In this document: positions 8,986 to 15,825 of the stretch, piece after piece
How the letters are laid out: each line of letters begins with the position of its first letter
Position numbering within the stretch: position 1 is the first letter of the stretch
NCBI GenBank assembly: GCA_944382125.1
Contig: CALWMV010000005.1
Coordinates: 1 to 53,344, forward strand
Source of the DNA: an uncultured Lachnospiraceae bacterium
Lineage (GTDB): Bacteria > Bacillota > Clostridia > Lachnospirales > Lachnospiraceae
Direction: 5' to 3'
DNA: 53,344 nucleotides
Position numbers and translations under genes: made by a program
The notes under the pieces: model-generated
Told to the model about the DNA's origin: nothing
The model's input: the letters and a program-made list of their open reading frames with translations, nothing else
Databases searched by the model: none

Positions 8986-11481
8986 TCAGATATATCTGCC
9001 GGTGATGCTTTCCGGGCAGTTCCTTATATCCTCTGCCGTACCGCAGGCTACTATGCGTCCTCCGGACTCACCGCCGCCGGGGCCCATATCGATGATATAG
9101 TCGGCATTTCGTATGACGTCGAGGTCGTGCTCGATGACGATGACGGTGGCTCCGCTGCTGATAAGGCGCTCAAATACCTCCATCAGCTTGCGTACGTCCA
9201 GGGGATGAAGTCCGATGGTGGGTTCGTCAAATACAAATACGCTGTCCGATTGCTGCTTTCCTATCTCGCTGGCAAGCTTGAGCCTCTGGGCTTCACCGCC
9301 TGAAAGGCTGGGTGTCTCTTCTCCGAGAGTAAGGTATCCGAGGCCAAGCTCCTGAAGTACCGTCATACGCTGATATACAGTCTTCAGCCCGGCACAGGCC
9401 CTGAGGGCAGAATCCACATCCATGGACATAAGTTCAGGCAGCGAGTAGGAGTTTCCCTCGCTGCTGGTATATTTTATCTCATATGCCTTCTTATCGTAAC
9501 GTGAGCCGCGGCAGTCCGGACAGGGTATGTCCACATCAGGAAGGAACTGGACATCTAGGCTGATCTCGCCTGTGCCGTCGCAGGTAGAGCAGCGGAGCTT
9601 TCCAGTATTATATGAGAAATCACCGGCCTTATATCCGGCGGCTTTGGCGTCCTCTGTCTTTGCAAATATTTTCCTGAGCTCATCGTGGATATTGGCGTAG
9701 GTGGCCACGGTGGAGCGTACATTTATGCCTATGGGTGTGGCGTCTATGAGCTTTACCTGACTGATGCCGGGAGCCTCAAGGCTCTTAACATGTGCTGGAA
9801 GTTTTTTCTCTGATATGAGTGCGCTGAGCCCGGGGACGAGGCTCTCCAGTATCAGTGTGGTCTTTCCGGAGCCCGATACTCCGGTGACTGCGGTGAGCCT
9901 GCCCTTGGGTATATCCGCCCTGAGAGGCTTTACGGTATGCAGCCGGTCTGTGCAGATGCTTATGCACCCAAGCTTGAAAAGCTCTGATTTAGGCGTGCAG
10001 CTTCGTATCTGGGACAGTTCCCCGCGTCCTTTCAAAGCTTCGCTGAGAAAGGGGCCTATCCTGGAGGTCTTGTTATCAGCAAGCTCTGCAGGGTTCCCTG
10101 TTGCTATGACTCTGCCGCCCTCGGCACCGGCTCCGGGCCCCATCTCGATGATGGTATCAGCCTCGCATAGTATCCTGGTATCATGATCCACGAGTATGAT
10201 GGAATTGCCGTCCTGCAGCAGGTCCTGCATGACTCCGCAGAGTCCTTCTATATTGGATGGATGCAGGCCTATGGATGGCTCATCAAGCACATAGAGCACG
10301 CCGGTGGTACGGTTCCGCACGGCCCTTGCAAGCTGCATGCGCTGACGCTCTCCGGTGGAGAGGGTGGACGCGGACCTGTCGATGGATATATAGCCAAGCC
10401 CCAGATCCAGAAGCCGCCTTGCAGCGCTTCTGAAGGAGTCGCAGATGCTTTCTGCCATGGGGCGCATTTCTGAAGGAAGAGAAGCTGGCACATCATCTAC
10501 CCATTTGCAGAGATCAGAAAGAGGCATCTCACAGACCTGATCCAGTGAAAGGCCCCGGAGTTTCGGAGCTCTGGCAGCTTCAGAGAGCCTTGTGCCGTGA
10601 CATTCGGGGCAGGTCTCCTGCTTCAGAAATTTTTCCACGCGCTTCATGCCCTTTTCATCCTTGACATGGGAGAGGGCATTTTCCACTGTATAAACGGCAT
10701 TATAATAAGTAAAATCCATCTCCGAGACCTGATTATTGTAGCTTTTGCCCCGATAGAGGATGTGTTTTTTTACGGCAGGACCATTGTATACGATTTCCTT
10801 TTCCTTATCTGTAAGATCTCTGAAGGGTACGTCTATCCTTACTCCCATCTCGCGGCATATATCTGTCATCAGGGACCACATGAGGGAGTTCCAGGGGGCT
10901 ACTGCGCCATCCTGTATGGAAATGGAATCGTCCGGCACGAGGGTGGAACGGTCCACGGTCATGACTATGCCGGTGCCGCCGCAGCGCTTGCAGGCGCCCT
11001 GGCTGTTGAAGGCCAGCTCCTCCGCAGAGGGAGCATAAAAGGTTTCTCCGCAGACAGGGCAGGTAAGGGGCTTTCCAGCAGCAGTCATAAGGCTGGGCTT
11101 AAGATAATGCCCGTTGGGGCAGCGGTGCTCAGCGAGCCTTGAAAACATGAGCCTTAAGCTGTTTAAAAGCTCAGTGCCGGTACCGAAGGTGCTCCTGATG
11201 CCGGGGACTCCTGGGCGCTGGTGCAGGGCGAGGGCTGCAGGCACATAAAGCACTTCATCCACGTCAGCCCTGGCTGCCTGGGTCATGCGCCTTCTTGTAT
11301 AGGTGGAGAGGGCTTCGAGATAACGCCTTGAGCCCTCGGCATAAAGCACTCCCAGGGACAGGGAAGATTTGCCCGATCCGGATACGCCGGCTATGCCGAC
11401 TATCTGGTTCAGGGGGACGTCAACGTCTATGTTTTTAAGATTGTGGACCCGGGCTCCCCGGATCTTGATGGCTTTGATCAT
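8986..11481 (-). CDS. UvrA2-type excinuclease ABC subunit A-like ATPase
   Basis: This 831-residue protein has two ABC ATPase modules: Walker A GVSGSGKSS near the N-terminus and GVSGSGKTT in the second half, with signatures LSTGERQRM and LSGGEAQRL. It also has zinc-finger Cys pairs (CPVCGETF, CKRCGGTG, CPECHGTR, CSTCDGTGE, CPDCRGSR). Canonical UvrA has about 940 residues; the shortfall fits class II UvrA2, which lacks the UvrB-binding insertion and is linked to tolerance of DNA-binding drugs or to accessory damage recognition. A second, full-length UvrA would be expected elsewhere in the genome. The start has AAGGAC upstream. It is convergent with the radical-SAM gene. Confidence 0.88.
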   Translation of the reverse strand: MIKAIKIRGARVHNLKNIDVDVPLNQIVGIAGVSGSGKSSLSLGVLYAEGSRRYLEALSTYTRRRMTQAARADVDEVLYVPAALALHQRPGVPGIRSTFGTGTELLNSLRLMFSRLAEHRCPNGHYLKPSLMTAAGKPLTCPVCGETFYAPSAEELAFNSQGACKRCGGTGIVMTVDRSTLVPDDSISIQDGAVAPWNSLMWSLMTDICREMGVRIDVPFRDLTDKEKEIVYNGPAVKKHILYRGKSYNNQVSEMDFTYYNAVYTVENALSHVKDEKGMKRVEKFLKQETCPECHGTRLSEAARAPKLRGLSLDQVCEMPLSDLCKWVDDVPASLPSEMRPMAESICDSFRSAARRLLDLGLGYISIDRSASTLSTGERQRMQLARAVRNRTTGVLYVLDEPSIGLHPSNIEGLCGVMQDLLQDGNSIILVDHDTRILCEADTIIEMGPGAGAEGGRVIATGNPAELADNKTSRIGPFLSEALKGRGELSQIRSCTPKSELFKLGCISICTDRLHTVKPLRADIPKGRLTAVTGVSGSGKTTLILESLVPGLSALISEKKLPAHVKSLEAPGISQVKLIDATPIGINVRSTVATYANIHDELRKIFAKTEDAKAAGYKAGDFSYNTGKLRCSTCDGTGEISLDVQFLPDVDIPCPDCRGSRYDKKAYEIKYTSSEGNSYSLPELMSMDVDSALRACAGLKTVYQRMTVLQELGLGYLTLGEETPSLSGGEAQRLKLASEIGKQQSDSVFVFDEPTIGLHPLDVRKLMEVFERLISSGATVIVIEHDLDVIRNADYIIDMGPGGGESGGRIVACGTAEDIRNCPESITGRYI

Positions 11482-11804
11482 AATGAGTCCTTATGGGTAT
11501 TTACAGTATTGGCGCACTGCATATGACAGCCGATAGTAGAGTTCTTTCCTGCCTTTTAAATGATGGCGGAATTGCTGGGGCAATAAAGAAATTCTTTTGT
11601 CTTTTTAACGATGGCTTAAATATAACATTGTAAGGATATACGGTCAATGTATCTTAAAGTAAGGACCAGTAATTCAAAAATGAAATTTTAAATTCCACCT
11701 AAGATAGTAGTTGTGGAATTAAGTCCTGCACAGTAAAGGTTTACTCTTTCATATATCTGTGCTATGGTCAAATCTCTTTCTGACAGCAGAGGAAAGAGGT
11801 AACC
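11482..11804. other. AT-rich spacer upstream of the IS remnant
   Basis: There is no gene in this stretch. It holds the probable uvrA2 promoter region and the left boundary of the IS remnant. AATTCCAC (11691-11698) and GTGGAATT (11713-11720) form an inverted repeat, and 11712-11736 is the first of three direct copies of an element beginning TGTGGAATT. Composition turns AT-rich from about 11580, marking the edge of the accessory island. Confidence 0.5.
11712..11736 (+). repeat. flanking repeat copy 1 (TGTGGAATT element)
   Basis: This is the first of three near-identical 25-base copies (others at 12582 and 12731) sharing TGTGGAATT, then TCCT and CAC. It lies left of the transposase remnant and pairs with an inverted AATTCCAC just upstream, as expected for an IS end. 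Confidence 0.6.
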
Positions 11805-12519
11805 ATGAGTAGATTCATCCCCGGTAACCAGAAACACCTTAAACTTGATGACCGTAAGTACCGTGAGACATTAAGTTCATTAAGGGCAGGCATAAACCTG
11901 ACTAAGAAAGAGCTGCATCAGGCTGTACTCTGACTTCTGTTCCCTTGGTCTCCCGTCCTATGTTGAGATGGATACCGTACACTCCTCAAGGGATTCTAAG
12001 AAGTCTCTCCTTACACTGTTTTTCACAAAGGAGAAACTTTTCCTTGCCTTCCTCATGAACCGCTGTACCAAGGGTGCTGTACGTCTCGTCTTTGACCGTC
12101 TGGAAAAGCGATTAGGGACTTTTGACTTCAATTCCCTGTTTGAGTACATCCTTACCGACAGAGGCTCTGAATTCGGTGACCCTGAGGCTTTGGAAAAAGG
12201 CATACACGGCATTCAGCGCTCCAGTATCTATTACTGCGACCCCATGCAGTCCGGTCAAAAGGGAGGCATAGAACAGGCTCATACCCTCCTCCGCATGATC
12301 CTTCCTAAGGGCTCAAGCTTTGAGTTTCTTACTCAGTGGGACGTAAACCTGATAGTTGATCATATCAATCCCACTCCAAGATAGTCTCTTTCAGGTATGA
12401 CGCCTTACAGCTTGGCATTGGAAACATTCGGAGAGGATACCCTAAACGCATTTCAGCTTAGGCCCATCGACCCCGACAAGGTCAACCTGACGCCTAAGCT
12501 GATACGCTTTAACCACTGA
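11805..12519 (+). pseudogene. IS30-type transposase remnant
   Basis: The first fragment (11805-11933) encodes 42 residues beginning MSRFIPGNQKHLKLDDRKY, like the N-terminal DNA-binding part of IS30 transposases. A second fragment in another frame (from about 11927) carries the DDE catalytic core: YVEMDTVHS (first Asp), TDRGSEFGDP (second Asp) and GQKGGIEQAHT (Glu). About 150 residues between the fragments are missing. An in-frame TAG at 12382-12384 interrupts the core, and the frame then continues to TGA at 12517 with an intact-looking C-terminus (NLTPKLIRFNH). It has at least two lesions, so it is certainly non-functional without help in trans. Confidence 0.85.
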
Positions 12520-12581
12520 TAACTCCCATTTAGATCTGCTGTCAGAACGGAACCGAAACTTTAAAGTTTTTGACTTAGGCC

Positions 12582-12606
12582 TGTGGAATTTAGTCCTACA
12601 CACTAT
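12582..12606 (+). repeat. flanking repeat copy 2 (TGTGGAATT element)
   Basis: This is the second copy, right of the transposase remnant and in the same orientation as copy 1. Direct rather than inverted orientation is unusual for IS termini and suggests nested or repeated insertions followed by decay. Confidence 0.6.
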
Positions 12607-12730
12607 CTTTCAAAGGCCCGCTTCGAGTGTTCTGATCTCAGATCTTTTTTGAGAATTCTCCATTATTATAACAGTATTCTCTCTTTTAGACATTATAAAA
12701 CTGCTGTTAATACTGAATTTTAAAATACCC

Positions 12731-12755
12731 TGTGGAATTTAATCCTGCACTGTAA
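12731..12755 (+). repeat. flanking repeat copy 3 (TGTGGAATT element)
   Basis: This is the third copy, 20 bases from the end of the small minus-strand gene at 12775. Like copy 1 it ends in GTAA. The 150-base AT-rich segment between copies 2 and 3 contains no recognisable gene. Confidence 0.6.
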
Positions 12756-12774
12756 TTTACTTTTTCAAGTCAGC

Positions 12775-13032
12775 CTAAAGTACCCTTACTTCCTTTATCC
12801 CTTTAAATATATCTTTTGAAAATCCCTGCTCTTCAGCAATGGTTCTTAGATCTATATATTCCTCTATAGGCTCCTTCAGAGTAGAATATTTTGTCATACA
12901 TTCTATATAACCATTATCCCACTTCAATATGGATGTATAGCACTCTAAATATGGAGAGGTCTCAAACTCTATGCGAAGATTACCCCATTGGAATATAGAT
13001 ATATTGCCTTTATTAGTTAAAGTAGCAGCCAT
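12775..13032 (-). CDS. small protein of unknown function, third gene of a TA-like operon
   Basis: This 85-residue protein has no recognised family. It is rich in aromatic and acidic residues (SPYLECYTS, KWDNGYIECMTKYST, EPIEEYIDL), with no signal peptide or membrane segment, and looks like a small globular alpha/beta protein. It follows the toxin-like gene by 33 bases in the same direction and so probably belongs to that operon. AGAGG lies about nine bases before the ATG. It is AT-rich compared with the core genes, in line with horizontal acquisition of the island. It could be a second antitoxin, a chaperone of the pair or a passenger. Confidence 0.65.
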   Translation of the reverse strand: MAATLTNKGNISIFQWGNLRIEFETSPYLECYTSILKWDNGYIECMTKYSTLKEPIEEYIDLRTIAEEQGFSKDIFKGIKEVRVL

Positions 13033-13065
13033 AAAAGTTTTGCCTCTGTTACTTATACATTGTTT

Positions 13066-13437
13066 TTATGGCAGATCCGATAAACTGATCCTGTCATATG
13101 CTCCGTTCTTTTTATCTTCAGGATGAGGATCCAGTCCAATGATAGTTATCTCTCCTTTATCAGGGCCATATACCCAAAACATCCTCATGGCTGCGCTTAC
13201 TTTATTTTCAAGATAACTTTCCCAAACCTTTATTCCATATCTTCGGCTCAGAGCAGTGATCTCGTGGCTGTGAAGGCTGCGGTGAAATGGATCAGATGAA
13301 AGCAGCTTTAATGCTTTTCCCCACTTCTTATATAATCTTTCCTCATTTGAACTTATGGCTCCTGACCTGTATTTAGATTGCAGGTCATTCCACAGCCGTT
13401 CCATTTCAGGTATTCCCATACGGATCAAAAACATCAT
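13066..13437 (-). CDS. RelE/ParE-like toxin of a toxin-antitoxin pair
   Basis: This 123-residue basic protein has an N-terminal helical part (MERLWNDLQSKYRSG) and a C-terminal strand-rich part (AAMRMFWVYGPDKGEI, then GLDPHPED) that fits RelE/ParE-superfamily toxins; such proteins usually cleave ribosome-bound mRNA or inhibit gyrase. The conserved HEITALSRRYG and KVWESYLEN segments look like a clostridial subfamily. It starts nine bases after the antitoxin-like gene ends. Two ATGs occur in tandem; the second, at 13434, is better spaced from GGGAGGG. The family call rests on pattern recognition and context, not on identified catalytic residues. Confidence 0.65.
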   Translation of the reverse strand: MMFLIRMGIPEMERLWNDLQSKYRSGAISSNEERLYKKWGKALKLLSSDPFHRSLHSHEITALSRRYGIKVWESYLENKVSAAMRMFWVYGPDKGEITIIGLDPHPEDKKNGAYDRISLSDLP

Positions 13438-13446
13438 ATCCCTCCC

Positions 13447-13686
13447 TTAGAAGTCTGAAAGATCTATAGGAGCAGATACAGAGCCTGCCTTAAAGTTAGA
13501 AACAGCTTTATCCATCTCGGTTAATGATTTTTCTGAGATAGTATCAGGACGTACAAGCTCATAAGGCTCTAACAGGATGCACCCGTTTTCATATTCCTTT
13601 ACATTGTAATACTGATAAGCGGCCCCTCTGAGGGTAACTCTTTTTTTACTATCTATATGAGCTGTGTAATTCTTATAAGCTTCCAT
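13447..13686 (-). CDS. antitoxin-like small DNA-binding protein
   Basis: This 79-residue acidic protein precedes the toxin-like gene. Its N-terminal half (MEAYKNYTAHIDSKKRVTLRG, with a turn and YENGCILLEPYEL) resembles a swapped-hairpin AbrB/SpoVT-type fold. The C-terminal half (LTEMDKAVSNFKAGSVSAP) would be the flexible toxin-binding tail. The start at 13686 is chosen because GGAGG sits nine bases upstream; an in-frame ATG at 13710 would overlap the operator. A perfect palindrome 27 bases upstream supports autoregulation. Confidence 0.65.
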   Translation of the reverse strand: MEAYKNYTAHIDSKKRVTLRGAAYQYYNVKEYENGCILLEPYELVRPDTISEKSLTEMDKAVSNFKAGSVSAPIDLSDF

Positions 13687-13712
13687 GGCAGTAAACCTCC
13701 GTAGTTTCAAAC

Positions 13713-13734
13713 ATAAGTGGGAAATCCCACTTAT
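13713..13734. promoter_or_regulatory. perfect palindromic operator of the TA-like operon
   Basis: Two ten-base arms, ATAAGTGGGA and TCCCACTTAT, are exact reverse complements separated by AA. The site lies directly upstream of the antitoxin-like gene, where type II antitoxins bind to repress their own operon. Binding by this antitoxin is inferred. Confidence 0.65.
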
Positions 13735-14020
13735 ATTATAAGATATCTTCTTTATTTGTCAATCAGCTGAAAGCATAATAGTTATTGCATATAGTAATTT
13801 ACTAAGACTTCACATACTAAAAATGGACTTCGCATCTTGAGAATTCAATATTTATTATAATAGTGAGCCGATTACCTTGGGAACTAAGAGGAAGTAAGAA
13901 GCTATAGCTTCGATACTCATACCGAGGAGGAGACCATAGCTTTGCTTGATAAGATTAGTTTAGAGCGGCTTTGAGGACAAAATAAGTCATGTTACCAACT
14001 GTTACCAAATTTCTTTAGGT
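13735..14020. other. AT-rich stretch without a recognised gene
   Basis: No full gene is visible. Features are a 14-base palindrome GAAGCTATAGCTTC (13899-13912), an open frame without a start codon at 13888-13974 encoding 28 residues ending in LLDKISLERL, and a tandem GTTACCAA direct repeat near 13991-14008. These look like fragments left by insertion or deletion next to the tRNA genes. Confidence 0.4.
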
Positions 14021-14059
14021 AAAAAACAAGCGGAAACCCTTATTTTACGGGCTTCCGCT
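14021..14059 (-). terminator. terminator of the tRNA-Phe/tRNA-Gly transcript
   Basis: The stem pairs 14029-14039 with 14049-14059 (AGCGGAA and TTCCGCT, extended by CCC/GGG). Read on the minus strand it is followed by TTGTTTTTT, a good intrinsic terminator, 14 bases past the 3' end of tRNA-Gly. Confidence 0.85.
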
Positions 14060-14072
14060 GACAAATAAAAAG

Positions 14073-14144
14073 AGCGCGAGACGGGGATCGAACCCGCGAC
14101 CTTCGCCTTGGCAAGGCGACGCTCCACCACTGAGCCACTCGCGC
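14073..14144 (-). tRNA. tRNA-Gly (GCC)
   Basis: Complete cloverleaf: acceptor arms GCGCGAG/CTCGCGC, D-loop AGTGGTGGA, anticodon loop TTGCCAA giving GCC, and T-loop GGTTCGATCCC. CCA is not encoded. It is cotranscribed after tRNA-Phe with a 32-base spacer. Confidence 0.97.
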
Positions 14145-14176
14145 ATAAAAGATATAAAAATTATCATATATCCAAG

Positions 14177-14249
14177 TGCCTCAGGCAGGAATCGAACCAG
14201 CGACACATGGATTTTCAGTCCATTGCTCTACCAACTGAGCTACCGAGGC
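14177..14249 (-). tRNA. tRNA-Phe (GAA)
   Basis: Complete cloverleaf: acceptor GCCTCGG/CTGAGGC, D-loop AGTTGGTAGA, anticodon loop CTGAAAA giving GAA, T-loop GGTTCGATTCC and discriminator A. It is the first tRNA of the two-gene transcript. Confidence 0.97.
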
Positions 14250-14283
14250 GTATGCCTTAGTTATTACGTCAGACAACGCATAA

Positions 14284-14312
14284 ATTTTACATAATGTTTT
14301 CCCTTTTGTCAA
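14284..14312 (-). promoter_or_regulatory. promoter of the tRNA operon
   Basis: On the minus strand TTGACA (14312-14307), a 17-base spacer and TAAAAT (14289-14284) form a near-consensus sigma-A promoter about 35 bases before tRNA-Phe. Confidence 0.85.
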
Positions 14313-14379
14313 GATTATTATTTGCTTTTTTTACTTTTATTTGCAGGATCACTATACGATATTAGTTTTCTGGCTTTTA

Positions 14380-14407
14380 TTGACTTTTATCCTTCATTTG
14401 CTATACT
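14380..14407 (+). promoter_or_regulatory. promoter of the TPP riboswitch and ykoFEDC operon
   Basis: TTGACT (14380-14385) and TATACT (14402-14407) are separated by 16 bases. Transcription would start just before the riboswitch aptamer. Confidence 0.8.
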
Positions 14408-14410
14408 AAT

Positions 14411-14497
14411 ACCCGGATCCCGGGGAGTTAAATGACTGAGAGTGAGAAATCTGACCCGTTGAACCTGATCCGGTTTATGCCGGCGTAGGGAGTGAGC
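14411..14497 (+). ncRNA. TPP riboswitch (THI element)
   Basis: The conserved thi-box is complete: CCCGGGGAG, the ACTGAGAG segment, the GACCCGTTGAACCTGATC core and the GCCGGCGTAGGGAGTG 3' side. It binds thiamine pyrophosphate and shuts off the downstream ykoFEDC operon when thiamine is plentiful. A terminator hairpin follows at 14518-14552. Confidence 0.96.
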
Positions 14498-14517
14498 GAT
14501 ATTATTTTTGGCTGTTG

Positions 14518-14552
14518 GCCTCCGTGGATATCATATCTTCGGAGGCTTTTTT
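14518..14552 (+). terminator. riboswitch-controlled terminator that also contains the ykoF ribosome binding site
   Basis: GCCTCCG (14518-14524) pairs with CGGAGGC (14540-14546), followed by six T (14547-14552). The GGAGG in the 3' arm is the Shine-Dalgarno of ykoF, whose ATG follows the T-run directly. Forming this hairpin would both end transcription and hide the ribosome binding site. Confidence 0.9.
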
Positions 14553-15197
14553 ATGGAAAAAAAGGAATATGTCACCTATGGTGACAAGACAGGATGCAGC
14601 TGCGGCTGCGGCTGCGGAGGATCAGGTACAGGCATCACCGGCTGCCGCTTCAGTCTTTCCCCCATGACTGATGATTTTGTGGATATCATCCTGGGAGCTG
14701 TGGGAAAGACCAGGACGGATAAGGTATGGCAGGAGACGGGAAAGCTTTCCACCATATACAGGGGAAAGCAGATCCATGTGGAAGATGCGGTGAAGGCCTG
14801 CTTCATCAATGCCTGGCATGAGGGTGTTCACATGACCATGGAGGCTACCTACTCCAGAGGCTGTCCCGGGGATATATCCGGAGACTCCTTTATGACGGAG
14901 GATGATGAGCTCCTCAATGAGCCCCTTATAAAGGATGCACATTTCCCGGTGGCCTGTAAGATAGCCCTCTATCCCATGGGCATACCTGATTATATGAAGT
15001 ATATTGCTGAGGTGGTCAATCATGCCATAGATCTCGGCATATATAAGAGATCGGCTCATTACTGCACGGTACTGGAGTGCGATGTACAGGAACTCTTTGA
15101 CTATATACATTATGTCAATACCTACTGCTCGGAGCATCTGAGCCATTATGTTTTTGAGGTGACGCTGTCAGTAAACAGCCCCACCGCAGAGGACTGA
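14553..15197 (+). CDS. ykoF: YkoF-family thiamine/HMP-binding protein
   Basis: This 214-residue protein matches B. subtilis YkoF across its length, with the SLSPMTDDFVD motif of the first ferredoxin-like repeat, GCPGD, and ALYPMGIPDYM in the second. YkoF binds thiamine or hydroxymethylpyrimidine (HMP) and is encoded with the YkoEDC transporter. Unlike B. subtilis YkoF, residues 10-20 form a Cys/Gly-rich insertion (CSCGCGCGG) that could bind metal. The ATG at 14553 is set by GGAGG at 14541-14545; an in-frame GTG upstream lies inside the terminator region. It is the first gene of the riboswitch-controlled operon. Confidence 0.93.
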   Translation: MEKKEYVTYGDKTGCSCGCGCGGSGTGITGCRFSLSPMTDDFVDIILGAVGKTRTDKVWQETGKLSTIYRGKQIHVEDAVKACFINAWHEGVHMTMEATYSRGCPGDISGDSFMTEDDELLNEPLIKDAHFPVACKIALYPMGIPDYMKYIAEVVNHAIDLGIYKRSAHYCTVLECDVQELFDYIHYVNTYCSEHLSHYVFEVTLSVNSPTAED

Positions 15198-15213
15198 GAT
15201 CAGGGAGGATATC

Positions 15214-15822
15214 ATGAATAAGACGGATAACAGCTGGAAACTTAAGGATATACTTATGATCGCCGTGACGGGTGTACTGTTCGGCGTGATCTTTCTGGGA
15301 GCTACTTACAGCGGGGGCTTTCTGAGCGGCCTCCTTACACCCCTCGGCATGGCCCAGCTGGGATATGAGCCATTTTACGGGATCTATTTCATGGCGGGAG
15401 CCTTTGGCGGCTATGTGCTCCGCAGGCCCGGGGCCGCTGTCATCTCAGAGATGCTGGCTGCCATAATCGAGTGCCTTCTGGGCAATTATTTCGGGCCGAT
15501 CATCATACTTTCCGGCTTTGTGCAGGGAATAGGTATAGAGATAGTGCTGGCCCTGTTCAGATATAAGAGATATGACCTCGGAACTATAATGCTGGCGTCG
15601 GTATGCTGCTCTGTTATCACCATGGGCTATAATCTGGTGATCAGCGGATACAGCGCTATAGCACCTTCAGTACTCCTGATCATGCTTGTTGTCAGGATCA
15701 TAAGCGCTCTTCTGATCACGGCCTGCTTTACGAAATATCTGGCTGACAGCCTTGCAAAGGCCGGAGTCCTGAGAGGCTATGCCATAAGCCAGGGTATGGA
15801 AGTGCCCGGAGAGGAAGCCTGA
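15214..15822 (+). CDS. ykoE: YkoE, substrate-binding membrane component of an ECF-type HMP/thiamine transporter
   Basis: This 202-residue integral membrane protein with about six hydrophobic segments matches the YkoE family (GLLTPLGMAQLGYEPFYGIY, then FMAGAFGGYVLRRPG). It is the S component that captures the thiamine precursor and works with the YkoC and YkoD energising unit. It sits 16 bases after ykoF and four bases before ykoD, preceded by AGGGAGG. The TPP riboswitch supports the thiamine-related substrate; HMP is the family assignment. Confidence 0.93.
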   Translation: MNKTDNSWKLKDILMIAVTGVLFGVIFLGATYSGGFLSGLLTPLGMAQLGYEPFYGIYFMAGAFGGYVLRRPGAAVISEMLAAIIECLLGNYFGPIIILSGFVQGIGIEIVLALFRYKRYDLGTIMLASVCCSVITMGYNLVISGYSAIAPSVLLIMLVVRIISALLITACFTKYLADSLAKAGVLRGYAISQGMEVPGEEA

Positions 15823-15825
15823 CGG

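Noticed and set aside
13985-14075. Phage or integrative-element attachment site next to the tRNA genes
   Set aside because: GTTACCAA repeats are present, but there is no integrase gene and no duplicated tRNA end.
14508-14552. Upstream extension of ykoF from an alternative start
   Set aside because: The added codons lie inside the riboswitch terminator, and GGAGG points to the ATG at 14553.
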